In this document: piece after piece, positions 21,316 to 33,016 of the stretch
How positions within the stretch are numbered: the first letter of the stretch is position 1
How the letters are laid out: each line of letters starts with the position of its first letter
NCBI GenBank assembly: GCA_000611775.1
Contig: KK106984.1
Span: 4,069,341 to 4,133,340 of the forward strand
Direction of reading: 5' to 3'
DNA: 64,000 nucleotides
Origin: Umbilicaria muhlenbergii
Taxonomy: Eukaryota > Ascomycota > Lecanoromycetes > Umbilicariales > Umbilicariaceae
Notes under the pieces: generated by a model
What the model was told of the DNA's origin: nothing
Database searches by the model: none
What the model saw: only the letters and a program-made list of their open reading frames with translations
Program-made: the position numbers and the translations under genes

Positions 21316-24128
21316 AATATGGCGACCTGCATCGCGAAGTCCCAAAATTCCGTTGGATGTCTACGCCTGGCCACCAGAATATTAATCCCTCATTCAAGCC
21401 TAGAACCGGTTTGCTCCGTTGTTCGATACAGACAGGTGTCTACAGCTGTGCCCTAGGTCAAACTCTGGTTGCATTTGCAGCTAGCTGCTATTGATCAAAA
21501 GCGCGAGCATACAAAGCTGAGCGCCAAGAACGCTGGATGTAGAACGGCACCTTTCGTTGCTCCAGTGTGAGCTGGGAAGACTTTTCTACCGTTTGAGGGT
21601 GATGAGGGTGGTCGTGTAGGCATAAACCAAGCGTGCCCTGAGACTAAATGGCTTGTCTATATGGAAAAATTTGGATTATCGTCAGCAGCAGAACGATCAA
21701 CAGAGTCAGTTGTTGTTCAATAAAACCGAGAGTGCAGATAATAAAGCTCAGCAATTTATACATCTGGCATTTGGGAACTCGAACCTCTTTAAGGCTTTCT
21801 CTTCGCTGTCAAGATATTCGGGGGTCTCCCCGTCTGCGAAAATGCCATGGCATGAGTGGTTCTCAAATCGAGCATGCACACGCTGTCCAACATACATTTG
21901 TTCTTTCAGTCTGTATTGTATTGTTACATCTGACTTGATCATGAATGCACCGTGCCTTGATTCAAGACTATAGCGGATAGATTGGGGCACGTGTTCAATA
22001 CTAGATGCCCACCAAGGACCGGCATCTAAACATCCCACCGTAAGGATCATCACCAAACATCGAAATAACATTGATCTGACTAGTTTGAGTCCAGAGAAGG
22101 ACATCTACGACGGCAAGATCACCCCGAAGTCGCAGGGACCAGGTCTCAGTCTTCTCCCATACGGCCGGCTCTGGGAGATCTGCAACTTAATCATCAAATG
22201 GGTTGAGGCTGCGGAAGAAAGCATAAAAGTTCCTGAAGATCGACCGCGTGGTTTCATGGTATTGGGCCCAGCTCTCGTGGCTCATGGAAGGGCTCATGAA
22301 TGGCTGCTGAAATGTCTCAGACTCATATTCGCGCATGATGTTTCCCAATGATCGGGCACACCACCTTACATGATGGATGGATAGCGGATTTCCAACAGGA
22401 TTTCCAACGGGATTTCCCACAAATGTTGAGCAATGAGCAGCGGTATATCCTAGCTGAAGCGTGATTCATTGGCTATGAGAAGCAGGTGAATGCCGTGGGG
22501 ACTTGGTATCATTGGCGCAGTCCGTAGAGTATGCGAGTCAGAGTCACTCCCCGGCGGTGGAGAGTCAAGCTAGACTGTTCTCGAGCAATGCGGCGGCAGG
22601 GTGGTCGACGACAGCTGACGGAACTTCCCTTGAGTTCCCTCCTCTATGATCGACACGGAAAGCTCCTCCTTCTCTTTCCCATACGGGAGTCCAGCAAGGT
22701 GCAAGGGGACGGTCAAGCACACCACCAAGTGCAGTCCCACTGCTGCATGTCCTCGAAGCTAGAACTGGATATCCTGCGCTTTGACACATGCTCTGCAATC
22801 CGGTCGTCAGAAGTCAGCAGTGAGAAGTCAAACACTCAGCCGGTTTCCCGCAGCGCCATCTCCGCCATCAGGAGTAAGATCCAGAAGGCTAGTCCGCAAG
22901 CTTGAATGGCCCCCGCTGCTTCTGCCACCTAGACTCTAAGAGTGGCGTGACTTTCTCTGATGAGCAGCATCCCAGCCACTCGGTCCCCTGTCCCAGGCTC
23001 CTAGCACCCCTCCACCGTTACCGTTTTCCAACCTTCCACCTCCACTTCCCCTTTCCCTCCCCCTCCACTTCCACCCTGTCGCCCACATCCTTGGCAACCG
23101 GCCGGCCTGCCCATCCTTGAGCCTTGAGCGCCGCCGGCGTGCTGCGTCCGTCTCACCCTTGTTGTCGGGCTGCTGAACCCTGTCACCCCTCCATCGGATT
23201 CCTGACTGGCTCCGTCGAGCATACGATCACTATCATCGTGTAACCCTCTATCGTTCTTGCTTCAAAAATGAGTCCTCAAACATTGAGATGACTGCATGAG
23301 CACTGGCCCCGCACAGCACAGTACCGTGCATGCATGCATTGATGGACAACAAGCCGCTTCCCGACGTGTCACAGTTCGAGCCTTTGCCGCAGGAATTGGC
23401 GACCGTCTGGCTGCAACCCCGTCGACCAATCCGGACATCGAAGATCGCTGCGCTGAATCAGTGGTACCGGAAGCCAGTTACGGAGAACCTCAGGTCCCCA
23501 ACTGGCTAAAGGCCGAATCCTTCTTTGATAACCGTAGGAGAGCACGCTGTTGGCTGACAACTCCGGAGGCTGTCGCTGGACGAATCCTTTCCGAATGCGC
23601 CTGAACCATCCTTCCTACACTATCCTTACGCTGCCTATAACCTCTCATCTACGAATTGATTTATCGACAGGACAACTACAGCAGGACGGAGCTTACCTTA
23701 TGCGCCATTTCAGCTGATATCTAAGCAAGCTCGGCAGTGATTCGAACAACCAGCGATTGTGAGAAGGATTGTTTTCTATCACAGCGACGGCTCCAATCAA
23801 GCCACGGAAGACCCGCGCGGCTCGATCACGCCCTCGATTACGGAGCACTTTCCAGGTTGCACCCTGATACAGTGGCACAAGGAGGACTGTCAAAGCGCAT
23901 GCGCTGCGGTATACCGCAGTAGGACGGATCTTAAAAAGAGCCGCCTCCGAGTAGATCACAACTTGCTCGACCCAGTCCACACAGTAACTACGGCTGGCCA
24001 ACTACTCCGTCCTGCACACTGGCTGAGAGCTCTAGTCTTTTCTACTCCACGCCGTAGAACAACCGTCAGTCGACCAAACCTGGCGTCTGTGGGCTCCTTT
24101 AGCCAAGTCACATGAAAGTGCTTGCGCC
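21316..24128. other. Gene-poor region, 2.8 kb
   Basis: No gene can be firmly supported. Short frames occur on both strands (for example 22531-22905 plus and 23296-23604 plus), with no domains and no splice partners. The stretch 22980-23090 is strongly C/T-biased on the plus strand. The last part must include the promoter and leader of the zinc-cluster gene. A weak candidate at 21748-22104 is listed separately. Confidence 0.4.
21748..22104 (-). CDS. Possible small secreted protein (weak candidate)
   Basis: A 118-codon frame on the minus strand starts MSFSGLKLVRSMLFRCLVMI, a basic start followed by a hydrophobic run that resembles a signal peptide or anchor, then a polar part with cysteines in HARFENHSCHG and at the C-terminal CINC. 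The length and layout would fit a small secreted fungal protein. Against it, there is no recognised family, the codon choice is not distinctive, and overlapping frames on the other strand are of similar length. It may be chance or a remnant of an older gene. Confidence 0.2.
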   Translation of the reverse strand: MSFSGLKLVRSMLFRCLVMILTVGCLDAGPWWASSIEHVPQSIRYSLESRHGAFMIKSDVTIQYRLKEQMYVGQRVHARFENHSCHGIFADGETPEYLDSEEKALKRFEFPNARCINC

Positions 24129-26649
24129 ATGAGTGAATACTATACACCCAACCTTCTCACCAGTTTGGACAAGAGCAATGTCCCCCCAAATGTTCATGAT
24201 CAAGGCAACACGTTGACAGAGTCACAGAAGCTTTCCGCGCAGAGCCTTGGTCGCTGGTTTGATATGGATAGTGATCAATCGATGGGAGCGGCGAACCTCC
24301 CGGGAAAAGTGCGACGCCGCCCACCGCCGCGTAGTGACCATGTCAAACATCGGAGGACAAGGAGCGGCTGCTATACGTGTCGGAGTAGGAGAGTCAAGGC
24401 GGGCCTCCCTTGTTCAACGGGCTCTAAATAAGTATGCTAACTTGTAATTAGTGTGATGAACAGCGCCCAATTTGTGAAAGTCTGTCTTTGACTCTAGTCC
24501 TAATTAGAGCTTGACTGACTCGGACAATGTTGGCAGGATGTAGAAAGGGCACTAGAGATTGCGTCTACCCTGAACCACCGTCATCTAGCAAAACTACAGC
24601 CGGCTCCAAACTTGGCCAATCTCGGGTGCTTAAGCCAGAGGACGAATCCTCTTCAGGAGACTATACGGACGACGAGATAGAAGCGCTACCTCCACCAGAT
24701 AAACCGCAGCCTAGGAGGAAGAGTCAACCAAATTCGGTGTCTACCGCGCGAACAAAAGCAACGTCAAGTGCCAGGAAATCTAGTCATCAAGCTGCCGAGC
24801 GGCATCTATCAATGACTGATTCTGCAAGTCATCGGCAGGAAAAGAGTACTGCACCGTTGACGGATACATCTAGCCCACATTTATCATCTCAGTCTGCGTC
24901 TGCAGCTTTCAAGAATTCAGCAACACTATCTTCAGTTTTAACTAACACATCGCGGGACAGCACACCATGGTCCCACTTACCAGCAGATCTGCAATACTAT
25001 CTGGATTACCATCAAAGCCATTTGACATATGAGTACTATTTCTTCAAGGCTGATGCGGATCAATTTCTGCATACAGTATTTCTTGATCATGCCTTGAGCT
25101 ATGAACCACTTCTCTACGCCGTCGTGGGCTTTGCGGCATTTCGGCTCACGCTTAAGAACAGTCAAGGCAAGATTCAAGACTTCTTGCAATACTACAACAA
25201 GTCTGTATCTTTGCTTCGTCGATCATTGCAGTCCGGCCACAAGCACACAGATTCTACTATGCTTACGATTCTGCAATTAGCAGCCTTCGAAGTAGGTCTA
25301 TCCATGTTCCGATTGTCGTTAAGCTTACAAATTATAGGAATATCTTGGCGATTGGATGAATCTTCTTGGACATCAGAAAGCTGCCTACGAAATGCTTCTC
25401 GAACTGTATACCCCGGAGACAATCATGGAAACCGAAGTCAGGAGGAAAATCCTTTGCTGGTACGCCCGCTTCGATGTATACGCAGGGCTAATGTCAGGTT
25501 ACGGAACTGTCCTTGGCCGAGAATGGTTCTATGCTTATGAGCAGTACTATATTGACCAATGGCTTAAATCTCCCGATGATATTGACAGCCACATAGAAGC
25601 GGCAATAGCAAGTAATGCTCTCATTGCGACTGACATGACCCTACTCTTCTCGAAGCTACCGCGGGGTGAGATTACGGTTCCGAACTTCATGAAGGAAAAC
25701 CAGGATATCTCTGAGCGAATCCGGACATGGAAGAAGGACCAGGAGCCTCTGCTCAACCGTTCGGAATATTTAGTCACTTCATTCGAAGGAGCTAGGCCAC
25801 GCGACCCTGATGACATTGTGGATCCGTACGTCGCTAATACTATCTACAAAGGGAAGTTATGGACTGTCAATTTCATGCTACTTGCGTGGTATGCTGTTGA
25901 TCTAATGCACCAATACCAAACGGCCTTGATGCTCCAACAGCAACCACCCCCAGATCTTGTAAATCTTGCCCTGGAACAATGCAGACTTTTTGAAGCCATT
26001 GAATACTGGCCAGGGAGTCCGCCAGGGTCAATGCTAGTAGCCGGGGCGAGCGTGGCGATGGCGAGTCTGTTCTTGCCCAATGACGAAAAACACAGCATGT
26101 GGTGTCGGCGAAAGTTTGCTATGATCGAGAACATGGGGTATGCGTTTTATCGAGCAACCCAGTCGATCGGTACACAGGGCGTCTAAGCTGACAACACCAT
26201 CTAGTTATATCTACCCACCAACTTTCCGCAAGAAAATGGCAGAACTATGGGACGTGCCAGAAATTCATCACTGGTGGCTACCGAACGACGAAGGCTATCC
26301 TGCCATCATTCGCAGCATTCGCGATTTCATCGAAGACCGTACTCAAAAACCTCGCGATCAACCTAGCGAAGACCTTCGAGAGATAAAGGGCATCTTTTCG
26401 AAGTTGACCATCGATGACAGTCCCAGAGACAGTCCCGAAAGTAGCAGTTCCGTGGCAGGAGGGGTATACGTCGAGTATGGACACACCAATCCGGAAGAGA
26501 CGCCGCTCCTCTTTCCAAAAGAGGCAGGTTACGATATGGGTGTAGAATTTGATGAGAGCATTTTTGACGGGAGTGCGGCCGATCTTTGGGACATAAATGA
26601 AATGGGAGAGATGGAGTCTGGATTTTACCATCCGCCCCAGGGTCAATAG
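24129..26649 (+). CDS. Zn2Cys6 fungal transcription factor
   Basis: Exons 24129-24398, 24452-24479, 24537-25291, 25338-26137 and 26205-26649 give 765 residues. The zinc cluster is split over three exons: CYTCRSRRVK (exon 1), CDEQRPICE (exon 2, only 28 bases) and RCRKGTRDC (exon 3). The cysteines fall near residues 81, 84, 91, 98, 101 and 108, the exact CX2CX6CX6CX2CX6C pattern. Basic residues before it (KHRRTRSG) are typical. The middle and C-terminal parts match the helical regulatory domain common to these factors (LQLAAFEEYLGDWMNLLGHQ across intron 3, then KILCWYARFDVYAGL). The tail is acidic and could activate transcription. Introns 2 to 4 are canonical (57, 46 and 67 bases). Intron 1 (24399-24451, 53 bases) begins GC rather than GT. 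The factor should bind CGG-type DNA half-sites; its target genes are unknown, and no metabolic cluster adjoins it. Confidence 0.92.
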
Positions 26650-27283
26650 TCTTCGGGAATTTCTCAGGCCGGCAGGTACATGGCCGGGCGAAAGAGATGG
26701 AAAGGGCGCATGCGGCATTTCTACTTTTGAGGTTAGAGTTTTCGCGGTTGGCGTAACGACAGTAGCTCTGCGATGATGGAAAGGTGACGTGTAAGGGTAC
26801 CTTTCGATTTGGTGGGGCTGGGGCCTGGATGGAAGAGTTTGTCAGGTCTTTTCAAGACTGAACTAGATGGAGAAACGGACTGGACGATGTAACGTACAAG
26901 AGACCCTACGGGTCATCTCATGACCGAAACCGCGCTGTTCTTGCTGCATGCCGTGCTAACCCCCAATTTTTGTCGGTGAGTTTCACACGTGGCTCGATTT
27001 GAAGTCTCCAATCGTATGCTGTTCCCATAAGTTTCGACAGTTAGTAGTATTGGAGCGAAGCGCGAGAGAGCCACACCAGATCAGGGCCAAGTGGAATAGA
27101 GCGCTAGTGGTTTCGACCACCATGCACAGGGTGCCACAATGGCAGTGCAGGTCAAAGATGTATGATAAGGCTGGGGTCTGCTGCTGCACTCCTGTCTCTG
27201 CTTTCTCACGGGTCATCTCTGAAGGAGTGCATATGCGAGAAAAGGCCCCATTGCTCCCTAACCTCCAAACCGCTTGAGGACAT
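26650..27283. other. Intergenic region between convergent genes
   Basis: About 0.6 kb between the 3' ends of the zinc-cluster gene and the Tda10-like gene. Nothing recognisable. Confidence 0.5.
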
Positions 27284-28712
27284 TCACACCCGGAAGACCT
27301 CCTTGACCTTTCGATCTTTGCCGACGACCAATCTCAACTGCTTTCCCCTCTCCTTGTCAAACGCACCGGCCCGTAAGCGTTCGGTGAAGAGCTCGTATGC
27401 TGGGTAGTCTGAAGATAATTTAGAGAAGTCAGACTTATGATGGCGATTGGGTTTTCCACTCACAGCCGTTGACGAAATCCACCACCTGTTCGTCCGTCAT
27501 GCCAACCCCTTTGGTGGCGCGGAGAGCAGCTTCTTGCTCTAGTCGCCATTTGTACACATTTTGCGTGTCCTCGGTGTCACTGCGAGATGCATGAGCGATT
27601 CGTATGGTCGGCTGCTCATGGCACGAGTAGGGCTCACATATGTATTAGTGCGTCGAATTGGCTATCGAACGTCAGCATCCTCTACTACAGCCCATGGTAG
27701 TGCCAAGAATCCTACTCTGTCAAATCATCGTACTCCCTTAGCGCAGTGTTGATGAACTCCACATCTTCTAAACGATTGCACCCCAACCTGCCCCGATAGC
27801 CTCCCTGCTCCTTTGCACGGACGGCATCTTCCCACTTTCTCTTAACCTCCTCCCTCGTCAACGGCGGGAAGCCTACGCACCAACCTTCAAAAATCACAAC
27901 CCGAACTCTTTCCTTTCCCTCTTGATTCACACACTCCCATTTCTCTTCCGGCACGCGATCACCTTGGCCGCTGAAAGCGCTCTTGTCGTAGCTGGGGATC
28001 TTAGTTGGCTGGCCGTTGCGGAGGGAGGAGAAAACAGAGCGGCCGAGAGAAACGTCATGCGTTGAAGGTTGGCCGCGGTGCTGGATTAGCGGATTGGAAG
28101 GGTGAGAGGTTGCGAGTTGCTGTTGGAGGTGGCGGGGGAGGTAGAGGTCGTCTATGGAGAGGACGGCTGTGGGGAGAGAATGGGGCGGGGAGCGGAGGGT
28201 CTGGGAGAGGGTAGAGACCTTGATGGATGCTGTTAGAATCGAGTATGGCACTTCGAGAAGTCAAGAGAATATAGCTCAGGAAGGCACGCATAAAATGTAT
28301 GGGCAGTCAACGAGGGTTCAACACAGGCCTCAACTGTATCCCCGAACATAATATTGGTCTCAAAGTTACGTTTAGCATCTAATATCAACAGCCAAGAAAG
28401 GAATACTCCATCAACAGACATTGCTGAATAGGAAGTATGGTATTTATATCAGTAGTGAATACGAAATGCGACTTCGCATGCGCTCAAACTCTCTCGCGAT
28501 GGTGTTTGAGTCTTGGGGACACTAACAAGAGTGGTCTTCCCGGCGCCTTGCACCCCATTGAGACCTATGAAGAAAGGAGGCGCATCCTGGTCATCGGCGT
28601 ACTTCCTTCGATGCACCTGCAGTCGCTCGAGGATAAAGGGTATGCAGTGCTCCGACTTGTCATCCAGGACTTTGGACATGCTGGACATCAGACGGCTACG
28701 CAAAGGTCTCAT
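27284..28712 (-). CDS. TDA10: P-loop kinase of the Tda10/glycerate kinase family
   Basis: Five exons on the minus strand: 28527-28712, 27716-28218, 27638-27661, 27464-27579 and 27284-27408, together 317 residues. Walker A is GLNGVQGAGKTT near residues 50-61, the family signature, and is cut by intron 1 just after KTTL. Then follow LSIDDLYLP (DD of the Walker-B-like motif), the QHRGQPSTHD and IPSYDKSAFSGQGDR substrate region, VVIFEGWCVGF, and after the microexon TEDTQNVYKWRLEQE and FVNGYYPAYELF. This order matches yeast Tda10 and plant glycerate 3-kinases. Yeast Tda10 is an ATP-binding protein of unsure substrate, so glycerate is only a possibility. Exon 3 has just 24 bases (DQFDALIHI across its joins). 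Intron 1 is 308 bases, long for this window. Met codons at residues 9 and 12 are alternative starts. It is divergent from Fox2, with 407 bases between the start codons. Confidence 0.93.
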
Positions 28713-29119
28713 CGGACCATTCTCCTCGACCTTGGGTTTTTCACTGACTCTAAATGAGCACTTCCAAGCTTAGGGCTTCAACATCGGGGGACACGATTGC
28801 AGCAGCAGCAGTAGCAGCAGTAGCAGCAGCATGTGATGGTGGCTTTGGCGTATTCCGAGTGCCGTGGGGTACATGGCGCGTGCAAGGGTCAAGGCCGACA
28901 ACCCGAGGGACCGAGGCAGAGGCATCAGCATTCCCGAACAGTTGACCTTCAACTCCATTCTCTACTGCTGCTCCATCTCCATCTCCATCTCCATCCCCGC
29001 CAGATTCAGCGGGCAATGCAACCTCTCCTTCCTCGGTGACTTCATTACTGCTATACTATACTTTTCTTCACTCCTGCGTTTCCTATCTACCCGCGCAGAA
29101 GCTCGTTCATACCGTGACA
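28713..29119. promoter_or_regulatory. Shared promoter of the Tda10-like gene and Fox2, with three CCTCGG-type motifs
   Basis: This 407-base stretch separates two divergent start codons. It contains CCGAGG at 28903-28908 and 28911-28916 and CCTCGG at 29031-29036, the last 84 bases before the Fox2 ATG. In Aspergillus nidulans the fatty-acid regulators FarA and FarB act through CCTCGG in promoters of beta-oxidation genes, so the motifs fit fatty-acid induction of Fox2. A CAG/GCA run lies at 28797-28830 and a CCATCT run at about 28973-29000. Confidence 0.6.
28797..28830. repeat. CAG-type trinucleotide run
   Basis: A run of GCA/CAG triplets broken by two GTA triplets lies in the promoter between the Tda10-like gene and Fox2. 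It is non-coding in the gene models given here. Confidence 0.8.
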
Positions 29120-32100
29120 ATGTCAGAACTCCGCTATGATGGTCAGACGATCGTAGTCACCGGCGCCGGTGGAGGCCTTGGGAAAGCATACGCAACGTTT
29201 TTCGGCGGACGGGGTGCCAACGTTGTTGTCAATGATCTGGGAGGCTCTTTCAAAGGAGAAGGGCAATCTTCCAAGGTACAGTACTGACAGAAGCTCGAGT
29301 TCCCAAACCAAGCGGATGGCCCTCAGACTGACTGGCCTCTATCAAGGCAGCGGATGTCGTCGTTGACGAGATTCGAGCCGCTGGCGGCAAAGCCGTAGCA
29401 AATTATGACAGCGTTGAGAATGGCGAGAGGATCATCGAGACCGCCATAAAAGAATTCGGGAGGATAGACATTCTCATCAACAACGCCGGGATCCTGAGAG
29501 ACGTCAGCTTTAAGAACATGACAGATGCCGATTGGGATCTGATCATCAAAGTCCATGTCAAAGGAGCATACAAGGTCGGCCACTTCTGGGCGTAAGGGTA
29601 GCAATATGGCTACTGTTGCTGATGTTTTGCACATAGTGCGCAAGGGCTGCATGGCCGCATTTCCGAAAACAAAAATATGGCCGGGTCATCAACACCGCTT
29701 CGGCTGCTGGACTATTTGGAAGTTTCGGTCAATGCAACTATTCGGGTATGCACTGTAGTTCCTCCTAATGGTGTATGACCTGCTGACCGGATCAGCGGCG
29801 AAACTCGCCCAGGTTGGCTTTACAGAGACGCTCGCGAAAGAAGGCTTCAAGTACAACATCATATGCAATGTCATTGCTCCTATAGGTAACACACCTCATT
29901 CTGGATACTCGGTTGATTGCGGGATACTGACCCAAGAATAGCGGCAAGCCGAATGACGCAAACTGTCATGCCCCCAGATATCCTAGAGAACCTGAAGCCT
30001 GACTGGGTGGTTCCGCTTGTTGCAGTGCTCGTTCACTCATCAAATACCAAAGAGACCGGGTCTATCTTCGAAGTTGGTGGCGGACACATTGCGAAGCTCA
30101 GGTGGGAGCGAGCGAAGGGTGCGCTACTAAAGACAGGCCCAACATTGACTCCTGGAGCTGTCCTGAAGAAGTGGGACGGAGTCAATGACTTCTCGGAACC
30201 TCAATATCCGAACGGCGTTGCAGACTTCATGACTCTGCTTGAGGAAGCACAGAAGCTTGGTGACAATGATCTTGGCGAGAATCTCGACTTCACTGGCAAG
30301 GTCGCATTGATCACTGGAGCCGGCGCAGGGTGAGTTAGCTGACCTTAATTCCATTGCTCTAATGCTGACGACCACAGACTGGGTCGCTCATACGCATTAC
30401 TTTTCGCCAAGCACGGCGCGTCTGTTGTGGTCAACGATCTGATGAACCCAGATGATGTGGTTCAAGAGATCCAAAAGAACGGTGGGAAAGCTGTGGGCAA
30501 CAAGGCCTCCGCTGAAGATGGTGATGCAGTAGTGAAAGCTGCCATCGATGCTTTTGGCCGTGTCGACATCGTTGTCAACAACGCTGGCATCCTCCGAGAC
30601 AAGGCTTTTGCCAACATGGACGACCAAATGTGGGATCAAGTCATTGCTGTTCATCTGAGAGGTACCTACAAGGTCACTAAAGCTGCTTGGCCGTATTTCT
30701 TGAAGCAAAAGTACGGTCGAATCATCAATACCACAAGTACGAGCGGTATCTATGGCAACTTCGGTCAAGCCAACTACGCTGCAGCGGTACGTACTCTCGT
30801 CGACAGTAAACCGCGTGGAAACTGATAGTGAACAGAAACTTGGTATACTTGGATTCTCTCGTGCTCTTGCTCGGGAAGGCGCAAAATATAATATCTATGT
30901 CAATACAGTTGCTCCAAACGCTGGCACGAATATGACCCGCAGCATCATGCCTGAGGAGATGGTGCAAGCATTCAAGCCAGAACAGGTCGCCCCGATTGTT
31001 GTCGCCCTCAGTTCGGACAAAGTTCCCAAACCTCCGACCGGCGGCCTCTTCGAAGTCGGCAGTGGTTGGCACGCACGGACAAGGTGGCAAAGAAGTGGCG
31101 GTCATGGCTTCCCTATTGACGTGAAGCTGACCCCTGAAGCGGTCGTCAAGGCTTGGAAAGACATTGTCAATTTCGATGATGGCAGGGCTGATCACCCTGA
31201 GGATGCGCAAGACGGTCTTAAGAGCATTATGAAAAACATGCAGAACAAGAGCGGAGGCGCGAAGGGCAAGAAGCAGGGCAGTGTTAATCAGGAAATCTTG
31301 GACAACATTGAAAAGGCCAAGAAGGCCAAGGCACAAGGTACAGAGTTCACCTACGATGACAGAGATGTCATTCTATATAATCTCGGTGTGGGCGCGAAAC
31401 GCACCGACCTACCCCTGGTGTACGAGAATTCGGATTCTTTCCAAGTACTTCCCACATTCGGCGTCATCCCCCAATTTGGTGCGTCCACTCCTTGGAACCT
31501 GGATGATGTTATGCCAAACTTCTCCCCAATGATGCTTCTGCATGGCGAACAATACTTGGAAATTCGCAAATTCCCCATTCCGACTGCAGCAAAACTAGTC
31601 AATATCCCAAAACTTATAGAAGTGGTTGACAAAGGCAACGCTGCTATCATTTTCTCAGGTACTACAACCAAAGACGTGAACACCGGCGAAGACATTTTCT
31701 ACAATGAATCGGCTGCCTTTGTCCGCGGTAGTGGAGGCTTTGGCGGCCCGACCAAAGGCACAGAACGTGGCGCGGCAACGGCAGTACATAAGCCGCCGCA
31801 ACGGCAGCCAGACTTCTCTGTCGAAGAAAAAACCACCGAAGAGCAAGCGGCACTTTACCGTCTCAACGGCGACCGCAATCCCCTCCACATCGACCCCGAG
31901 TTCTCCAAAGTGGGAGGCTTCAAGACCCCTATCCTTCATGGCTTATGTTTCTTCGGCATCAGCGGTAAGCATGTCTATCAGACCTACGGGCCTTTCAAGA
32001 ACATCAAGGTTAGATTTGCAGGGACGGTCTTGCCAGGGCAGACGCTGAGGACGGAGATGTGGAAGGAAGGTAACACGGTGATATTCCAGACCAAAGTAGT

Positions 32101-32170
32101 GGAGACTGGGAAATTGTGTATTGTCGCAGCTGGGGCGGAGCTGATGGGAGGAAAGGGGTCGAAGTTGTAA
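29120..32170 (+). CDS. FOX2: Peroxisomal multifunctional beta-oxidation enzyme
   Basis: Seven exons (29120-29275, 29347-29574, 29637-29745, 29796-29885, 29942-30329, 30378-30786, 30836-32170) give 904 residues, close to yeast Fox2 (900). It carries out the second and third steps of peroxisomal fatty-acid beta-oxidation: hydration of trans-2-enoyl-CoA and oxidation of the (3R)-hydroxyacyl-CoA. Two short-chain dehydrogenase domains come first. The first has the NAD-binding TGAGGGLG near residue 14 and catalytic Ser150, Tyr163 and Lys167 (NYSAAK). The second has GAGAGLGR and NYAAAK near 456-461, completed across intron 6. The C-terminal part is hydratase 2, with the hot-dog signature [10 protein letters not shown] followed by HGLCFFG. 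The last three residues are SKL, a perfect type 1 peroxisomal targeting signal. All introns are GT-AG and short (48-71 bases). Confidence 0.97.
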
Positions 32171-32704
32171 ATCAATGGCCAAGAACAGGGCAGCAGGCGC
32201 TTATAGGGCTCGCTTCTCGTGTAGTGATAAAGCATAAGGATCGCGCTTTTCTTGAACATTATAGGTAGTCTGTTTTGAATATCAATGACACTTCTATTAT
32301 TACCATTAGATCTATATCATGAATAATGGAGAGTCCCATGGCGAAGTGAGCAAGTTGTTTTCTGGCAAATTTACTAGCAGCATTTCGACAAAACGACGAA
32401 CAAGGAGTGAGGCTCTGAGATCCCTGACAATATCGTGCCCACTCATATGATGAAGACTACCACTCCACGTCCGACCAAAGTAAGACCACTGTGCGAGCCT
32501 ATGTTCACCTACATCGGATTTGCGGAAACCTTCATGAGTCTGCTACGGCAAGCTCAAAACTTATGGTATCTCGAATGACTTAGAGGGAGAAAATAGCCCA
32601 TCAAAGTAGAGCATGAAACACGACGGCAAAGCAACGAGACTGGGCTCTATGGGATACTCGAGATACTTGCACCTTGAATAGGCGTCTAATGGAGCAAAAA
32701 GTCG
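32171..32704. other. Intergenic region
   Basis: Between the Fox2 stop and the tRNA gene. It should hold the Fox2 3' end. No gene or repeat seen. Confidence 0.5.
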
Positions 32705-32813
32705 GGGCTCAACCGGGATTTGAACCCGGGGCCTGTCACATACAGAGAGCACCTTAGGTACTCAGGCCTTGTTATAACCCGAAGCGACAATCATACCACT
32801 AGACCATTGAGCC
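32705..32813 (-). tRNA. tRNA-Pro (anticodon CGG) with a 37-base intron
   Basis: On the minus strand the sequence folds as a tRNA. The acceptor stem GGCTCAA pairs with TTGAGCC over 7 base pairs with discriminator C at 32705. The D arm contains GGTCTAGTGGTATGATT (the eukaryotic A box). The anticodon stem GTCGC pairs with GTGAC (one G-U pair), with loop TT-CGG-GT. The T arm is CCGGG, TTCAAAT, CCCGG. The intron (32741-32777) sits one base 3' of the anticodon, the standard position. The mature tRNA has 72 bases. The body closely resembles other fungal tRNA-Pro genes, and CGG reads CCG codons. Confidence 0.93.
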
Positions 32814-33016
32814 AAGAATAGCCGAGGGACTCTTAAAAAAATATATGATCAGCATTTCTATCTCGGTGTGACGAAAGATCACGCCACCCTCGTACTCCGC
32901 TCGGCATCACCAGCTGTGAAAGTGGCCAAATTCCGAAGCTGAGTTCAGCGGGTTGAACGAAGATCGTCCGCTACGCAAAACAGCATGTAGGGCACCGTCA
33001 GCAACCATCGATCAAG

